A stretch of DNA of 64,000 nucleotides from Symsagittifera roscoffensis (lineage: Eukaryota; Xenacoelomorpha; Acoela; Convolutidae): positions 11,910,027 through 11,974,026 of the forward strand of contig NC_087068.1 in assembly GCF_963678635.1 (NCBI RefSeq), read 5' to 3'. Below, piece after piece: positions 58,755 to 64,000 of the stretch. The position numbers and the translations under genes were made by a program. Numbering within the stretch: position 1 is the stretch's first letter; the number at the start of each line of letters is the position of its first letter. The notes under the pieces are model-generated. The model was not told the DNA's origin and ran no database searches. It saw only the letters and a program-made list of their open reading frames with translations.

Positions 58755-58990
58755 GTTGTTGTTCCGACCATTGAAAAAAGTGGAAGAACTTTGTATTGGG
58801 GTGCGGTTTAGTTTTTTTTCCACACAAAATCAGGTACCACAAATAATCATCGGTATGGATCGGGTGATAAAACATAAAAGCTTTTTCAGTTGTGTTTCGG
58901 ACGCCATTAAAAATGTTCAAAACGTTGCCAGTGATGAAAAAAATTTGATTAAAATTTTTGATTTTTGACTCAATTTTGAGCGAGTAAAGC
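58755..58990 (-). repeat. Dispersed repeat family, reverse copy
   Basis: Matches the 45.8-kb copy: GTTCCGACCAT (58761-58771), AACTTTGTATTGGGGTG, CACAAAATCAGGTA, AATAATCATCGGT, GTTTCGGACGCCAT, ending GAGCGAGTAAAGCGATCGAG. An inverse ATGGTCGGAAC lies at 59242-59252. Confidence 0.75.
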
Positions 58991-59838
58991 GATCGAGTAA
59001 CGATCATTACATAGAAAATTACTTTTAATAAGAGTTTTAAGCTAAAAATACTAATTTTACTATTAATTAGAAATTTCATTTTTTTCCATTAATTTTGTCA
59101 TTATCTTTTGAAGACAAATGTTGTCAATTGTATCTTCTACCTCGCTAAGTTTATGCGCGGTTCTATAGTTCTAAAATTACACCACGCACTAAAACCGACA
59201 CTAATTTGAAGAAAAGAAAAAAAAACATTTTCCTAATTAATATGGTCGGAACATTCTGTTTGCACAGCAACTAGCTATCCTTGCTGAAGTTTTGTTAATT
59301 TCTATCCATTTCACAGAATGAGTTTCACTGTTGTTGCAGCAATGCATCTCATTTATTTCTTCTGCTGCTGTCTGGCCGCTGCGCCGTTCCGTTTGATCTC
59401 CTGTGCTCGCGCCCTCTCAGCCGCCGCACCTGCTACACTTATGCCGACAGAAGGAAAGTTCACATTTGAAATTCAAATCATCATGCACAAAATAATTTTT
59501 CAAAGTTTTCTAAGCCAAAACGACAACAAATCCTGCTTTTGTAAAAACAAATGTTCCACGAAAACAAACGAACCAACGGATTTTTTGTTTTTGTATACTT
59601 ACCTCTCCCACACACCGTAAATCATTAATTGATAGTGTTACTTGCATAACAATAAAAGCATGAGTGTTATTAGACTGCGTTTAAACTGGTTGAATGGTCA
59701 AAAAACGTTTAAAAAATGGGGAAAATTCATCATGTAAACTATTTGCTCCCCTATGACACCTTGTAAAGAATTGGCTCCTGTAAAAAAAAGAATTAAACTC
59801 TAAAACATATACTAATTGCGTACCTTGTAATGAATTTG
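58991..59838. other. Intergenic DNA with a small GC-rich frame
   Basis: A forward frame starting at 59318 gives a peptide with a hydrophobic, Ala/Cys-rich start (VVAAMHLIYFFCCCLAAA). It lacks splice or promoter support and is not called as a gene. AT-rich elsewhere. Confidence 0.35.
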
Positions 59839-59839
59839 G

Positions 59840-59858
59840 CCCCCTTTTGCAAAGGGGG
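59840..59858 (+). other. Short perfect hairpin CCCCCTTT / AAAGGGGG
   Basis: Eight paired bases with a three-base loop, followed at once by a long G run (GGGGGGGGGC). Function unknown. Confidence 0.6.
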
Positions 59859-60178
59859 CGGGGGGGGGCAATAGTTAACAAGATCTAAAAGATAGTTTTT
59901 GCAGCAAAGTTCTTTCAATTGGCAAAATTTGAGCCTCATATTTTAAAGCAAATGATTGAACGTGGACAATCCTGGGTTTCCGTTTTTCTGTTTCTTGTCG
60001 GCCATTCTGTTGTGGTATTCAGTGTGAACAAATTCTCTCACGCGACTTGTATCCTTGTAACCCCCCTTCCAACCCATGGCATTGTCCAGTCTGTTAGACC
60101 ACTTCCTATCGTCCGGGTGGTTGGACACCCCCTTTTCTTTGGTCACTTTTCCGTATCTTCCTCCTGAAAAAAAGATCG

Positions 60179-60232
60179 GATCTACTTAACGATCTCCACA
60201 CCTTTCAAGAAGGGGGGATTGTTAAGTAGATC
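60179..60232 (+). other. Perfect 12-bp inverted repeat with 30-base loop
   Basis: GATCTACTTAAC (60179-60190) and GTTAAGTAGATC (60221-60232). The right arm sits in a GGGGGGATTGTTAAGTAGAT phrase that recurs in altered form near 60330-60385. Confidence 0.8.
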
Positions 60233-61906
60233 AAAATGGTCGATTTTTCGACCAATCAGAATGCAGCAAAACAAGAATTCGCAATAGAAAGCTCAGTGCT
60301 TATTTACTGTATTTATTTATAGTGGTGGAGATTCTTAAGTAGGTACCATAGGATGGGGGGGAGGGGGATTGTTAGATGGATCCAAAAGATGAAATTATCT
60401 TGTTCGCTTTTTTTTTATTCTAGATGAAGAATTGGTAAATGGGTAAATAAAGTATGTACCATTTGTTGCAACAAGAATATGAAAAGCGCAGATGAACAGA
60501 AAAAGGTAGAAAATGAAGTCTCTGCCGAAACACATCATATTAGATTGAAAACCTGTAAAAGAATAAATATGACTTAGTTTTCGTTTACTTCGTGATTTCA
60601 GCGAATTCAAAAAAAAAGATGTACTTGGCGTTTTGTCAGAAGCAAGTGAGGTGAACCTATCTGAAATGAGCAAATGATGTAAGATGAAAGTAAAAGAGCA
60701 AGTCTCTGTAGACACACAGGAAACATTTAGTTATTTAGCCTATGTTTGGCCATGTTCAACAAAGTGAACAGAATTACGAAGACTTTGCGTTATAATTTAA
60801 TAGCAAAATGTCGACAGATCTTTAATAGCATTTTAGGCTTTCTTTTGACATCTACACCCAGTTTTTTTTGCAAGCATTTGCCTATGAGTAGGCCCAAAAT
60901 ATCCAAGACACTAAGCATTGCCAAAGCAAAACTTTATCTGGAAAAACTTTTTCAAAGACCAAAACATCCTATTTTGTTCGGCGTAACATTGCAATCAAAA
61001 CTATTATCAGGAGCAACAATTTTAAGCTCACTCAACCTGACATTTAAAGTTATGAGCCACATTTTTCGGAAAAAAAACGGAAAATTTTTTTGGCGAACCT
61101 TGATTTTATAGCGTAGAGCAAGGTGCTTAACTAATGAATGAGAAAATTTTGCGTGAGGATCTTTTTAAATTCTTTTGTTGTTGCTCCACTTTAGAATGAA
61201 GTGACTTAAGGCAAAAAAAATTCTAGAGGGCAAAATATTTCGAAAAAAAGTGTTTTTCAAGAACAGTTCTTTCTTTCTCATGTTTTTTAAGAACAGAAAG
61301 AATTTTTCATTCTTTGCTTCTTCCATTTTGAAAAATTGGTATCAGTGAAATCATTAGATTGTTTGAAAACAGCTTTGTAATTGTTAGTGTTCAGACTTCT
61401 TATCAGAACTTTTGCTCCAGAGCAAAAAATATTGTTGTTTGGCAACTTGCTGTGACTTTAGCAAATTGGTAGAAAATGATGTGAAACATCATAAAATGGA
61501 ACTCGGTCAGGTATATCATAACAACAAACTTCAAAATCGCCAAACAACTCTTCGAATTTTCTGTTTTTTGTATTTGGTATTATTTGGTATCAAATTGACA
61601 AAAAACTAATTTTTAAAAATAACACAGAGCTTGAGAAGAAAATGAAAACAAGCAAGGATTATTTTTCGAACCTAGAATATTTTTCGAAACATTACTTCAA
61701 ATATCTCATAAAATGTCAAAAAACAATTGTTTTACTTCGGTCCTTATGTTTATAGCTCAACATCTAAGACTTCATTGAATCTGATCCTTAATAAGCTCAA
61801 CTAGCATCCCGCATATCGAATCTCTGGATCAACACAATAACAATAATTTTTGTTCAATTGTTAATCTGGCTCAACACAATATTCAGCACAGTATATCGCC
61901 GACTTA
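60233..61906. other. AT-rich intergenic DNA, weak exon-like patches only
   Basis: Two short hydrophilic frames (60479-60571 and 60602-60677, the latter after a TGATTTCAG acceptor-like site) look mildly protein-like but their phases do not join with a clear donor. A 121-codon frame at 60746-61111 is compositionally like its AT-rich surroundings. Confidence 0.35.
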
Positions 61907-61945
61907 GGTCAGTATTTGGGATTCCATCAATCCTAAACACTGATC
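61907..61945 (+). other. Imperfect 17-bp hairpin
   Basis: GGTCAGTATTTGGGATT and AATCCTAAACACTGATC pair with three mismatches or wobbles around a five-base loop. The left arm is similar to the start of the minisatellite unit that follows. Confidence 0.6.
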
Positions 61946-61976
61946 TAGTTGGTGGAGAGCGAACTCAAATCAAGAA

Positions 61977-62095
61977 GGCAGTAATTGGGATGAGGTGAAA
62001 CAGTGAATTGAAATCATAGGGCTGTATTTGAGATGAGTCGAAAGTGAATGAAATCATGAGGTCAGTGTTTGAGCTGAGATGAAACACACTCACTA
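61977..62095 (+). repeat. Minisatellite, about 42-bp unit, three degenerate copies
   Basis: Units begin GGCAGTAATTGGGATGAG, GGGCTGTATTTGAGATGAG and GGTCAGTGTTTGAGCTGAG at 61977, 62019 and 62060, each followed by GTGAA and GAAATCAT-type phrases. Confidence 0.7.
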
Positions 62096-62615
62096 TACAC
62101 CATGGTTACTACTCTGATAGAGTGATCCCTCGAAAAAACCACTATGATAGACAGGTCCTGCATGTAATAATTCAAAAACTAACTTGTGTGTAAATAAGAT
62201 GTTGAGTCAGAAAATTTCAGACTGAGATTTCTTATAATTATATTTTTTTTATATCAAAAAATATGATTGCTTTGACTTATTTTACAATTTAACAACCATT
62301 TTTGTTGTAAATTATTTGTCATTAAATCTCAATTTTGGCGTTTTTTTAACTGTTTATTCTAAAAATCGGTAGGAGAGGAGTTTTTAGGAAAAATGAATAA
62401 AAAACAATTTGTTGGAGAATATGATGCGACATCTTTCTGAGTAGCTAACATAAAAATTTTAAATCGTTTTAGAGAGCTCTAAATGTCTTTTCCTCAAGGG
62501 ACATTATTACTCTAAAGGGACCGCTCTATTATATTAGTACCCCTTTTATGGAGAGTACAATTTATAACAACAGTTATCATTTTAATTTGCATAATTGTAA
62601 AAATGTAGGTTTGGA
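62096..62615. other. AT-rich intergenic DNA, no gene seen
   Basis: Only short frames and homopolymer runs. Confidence 0.4.
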
Positions 62616-62698
62616 GAAATGGAAACTCAATTTTGCTCACTGAAATACAGTTCGATAGAGATGGGTCCAAAGCCTTAACCACTCGGCCAATTTGTCCT
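62616..62698 (-). repeat. tRNA-derived SINE-like relic (Ser/Leu-type A box)
   Basis: On the minus strand GGACAAATTGGCCGAGTGG leads into GTTAAGGC, a perfect type of class II tRNA 5' end and A box. Farther on, GAGTTTCCATTTC is only a weak B box and the anticodon arm does not fold. This fits a SINE head and not a working tRNA gene. Confidence 0.55.
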
Positions 62699-62879
62699 AA
62701 AAATACCATCAAGCAAGCAAAACTAACCAAAAGATAGATTCAATATGACTGACTCAGTGACTTTTCAAACTGTCATTCAAACTCGAGCTTTTATGACTAA
62801 GGAGTCAGCTACCGGATGCGGCGAAATCAGAAGTACGCGATTTTAGGCAACAATAAAACGGATGAATTCAGAAATTGAT

Positions 62880-63330
62880 TATTTTGAAGAGCAAACTCGT
62901 GGCATCTATGATCAAAATTTTTGTCAAAACACCCTTTTATTAGGACTTATTTTTTTTGAAGAGTAGCGTTGAACCTCATTATAGTCTAACTTAAAAAATT
63001 TGTCCCATCTTTAATAATTGTCGGAGGTTTGTATGGGGAAGCTCCTGTGATCCATGATCAGAAAATTATGATTCTCTTGTCAAAAAATTATTTTCTTTGC
63101 TAAAAACCTACTTTTTATGGCGAGTGTTTTTATGGGGAAACTCCTGGGATCTATGATCAAAAAATTATTAATTTCTCGTCAACACATTGCTTTTTTTTTG
63201 CTAAAAACCTAATTTTTATGGTGCTTGTTTGTGTGGAGAAGCTCTTGGGATCAATGATCAAAAAAATTTATAATTTCTTTGGCGAAACTTTGTTTTCTAT
63301 ACAATAAACCTGATTTTTATTGGTTGTTTT
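62880..63330 (+). repeat. Minisatellite, about 100-bp unit
   Basis: Three clear copies start near 63032, 63131 and 63232 (TATGGGGAAGCTCCTG, TATGGGGAAACTCCTG, TGTGGAGAAGCTCTTG), each followed by GGATC(T/A)ATGATCA and GCTAAAAACCT-like phrases. A weaker copy lies near 62897. Confidence 0.85.
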
Positions 63331-64000
63331 TTTGCTGTTCTCTGGGGTATCGCTTTTTTTGATTTTCAAAGATGTCAATCTCTCAATCTCTAGTTTTTTT
63401 TCCAAATTTTTGATTTTTAACAAAAATTTTTATATCAAAATTAAACTAAATAAAAAAAACAATGGTTTAAAGTAGATCAGGGTTAAAAACTTGGTGCTTG
63501 ATTTTTTTTTGATTTTGTGACACTTGGTTGTTTTGTCGGAGTAATCCCAAAGATTCATTTTTTTTATTCAATGTTCATGATCCTGAAAGTATAGGTTTTT
63601 ACGGATAAAAATTCTTTTTCTCACGGGTCTATCAGGCATAAAAAAAAATTCAGTCATGTACAAAAATGGGTTGATCACATTCATTGCTAAATAGATATCG
63701 GCAGGCAAACTTTAGTGAAAACTTCAAAAAAAATTCAAAAATTGTCAATTTTTTTCATAAATCTTCTCACTCCATAAAAGAATATTTTCGTTGTCCAAAA
63801 AACTTTTCTCTAGATGTGTGTACTACAGCGTCACTATAACGTTTACTCATGAGCTTGCCTGTGTTTTGATTTGATGGTCGCTCTTTTCGAACTTTTTTAG
63901 CGTCTTTGTTACTTTGATAATTTCGGCTCTTTGCTATATCTTATAGAAGTTTATGGGAAAGGGAAGCCTAAGGTAAGCGTCGGATTGCCAACGGACTTAG
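63331..64000. other. AT-rich intergenic DNA, no gene seen
   Basis: Poly-T and poly-A runs; no frame, RNA gene or repeat could be supported. Confidence 0.4.

Noticed and set aside
59318-59620. 100-codon frame with hydrophobic start resembling a signal peptide
   Set aside because: No promoter, splice site or downstream coding support; the Ala/Cys-rich part follows a local GC-rich patch.
60746-61111. 121-codon forward frame
   Set aside because: Amino-acid composition follows local base composition (Lys, Phe, Leu, Ser) and nothing supports transcription or homology.

Overview
This is an AT-rich, gene-poor piece of a eukaryotic nuclear genome. It is animal (metazoan) by the one clear gene, an alpha-tubulin with spliceosomal introns, and by a Ty3/Gypsy retrotransposon and tRNA-derived SINE-like sequences. 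I cannot name the phylum; an invertebrate is my inference from the tubulin N-terminus (MREV, not vertebrate MREC) and the repeat content. No bacterial operons, CRISPR arrays or rRNA genes are present.

Layout. 1-24186: one head-to-tail satellite array of about 120-bp monomers (about 200 copies by length), cut by the left window edge, with several local higher-order repeat domains. 24320-24529: a coding-like patch that could be a terminal exon of an unrecognised gene, just outside the satellite edge. 24530-35400: mostly unannotatable AT-rich DNA with a diverged duplication (28.6 and 30.0 kb) and one copy of a dispersed repeat. 35447-41223, minus strand: a complete five-exon alpha-tubulin gene of about 463 residues; its first exon carries only the start codon, and about 10 extra residues lie in the loop that normally holds Lys40. 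42100-45303: a 1.69-kb element with perfect 28-bp terminal inverted repeats, whose right part plus flank was later tandemly duplicated. 45.8-46.8 kb: reverse copies of the dispersed repeat and a tRNA-Ala-like SINE head. 48371-48570: assembly gap (N). 48571-52955, minus strand: a decayed Ty3/Gypsy element (gag zinc knuckles, RT with a ruined catalytic box, RNase H, start of integrase) ending at the gap. 53451-56770: a tandem repeat of 1,029 bp whose unit is itself an old dimer. 57-64 kb: tRNA-like remnants, another dispersed repeat copy, hairpins and two short minisatellites.

The genes do not form a pathway: one housekeeping-type gene sits between a large satellite block and a transposon-rich region. 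The most interesting unexplained signal is in the satellite. A typical monomer carries a perfect CCAAT-box match (GACCAATCA), a Rel/NF-kB-like decamer (GGGGACTTTC) and a TATA-like sequence in fixed order and spacing, so the array reads like a chain of promoter-shaped modules. A monomer subtype at the right edge has lost the first two motifs together. This may be chance plus amplification; the tests are stated in the findings.
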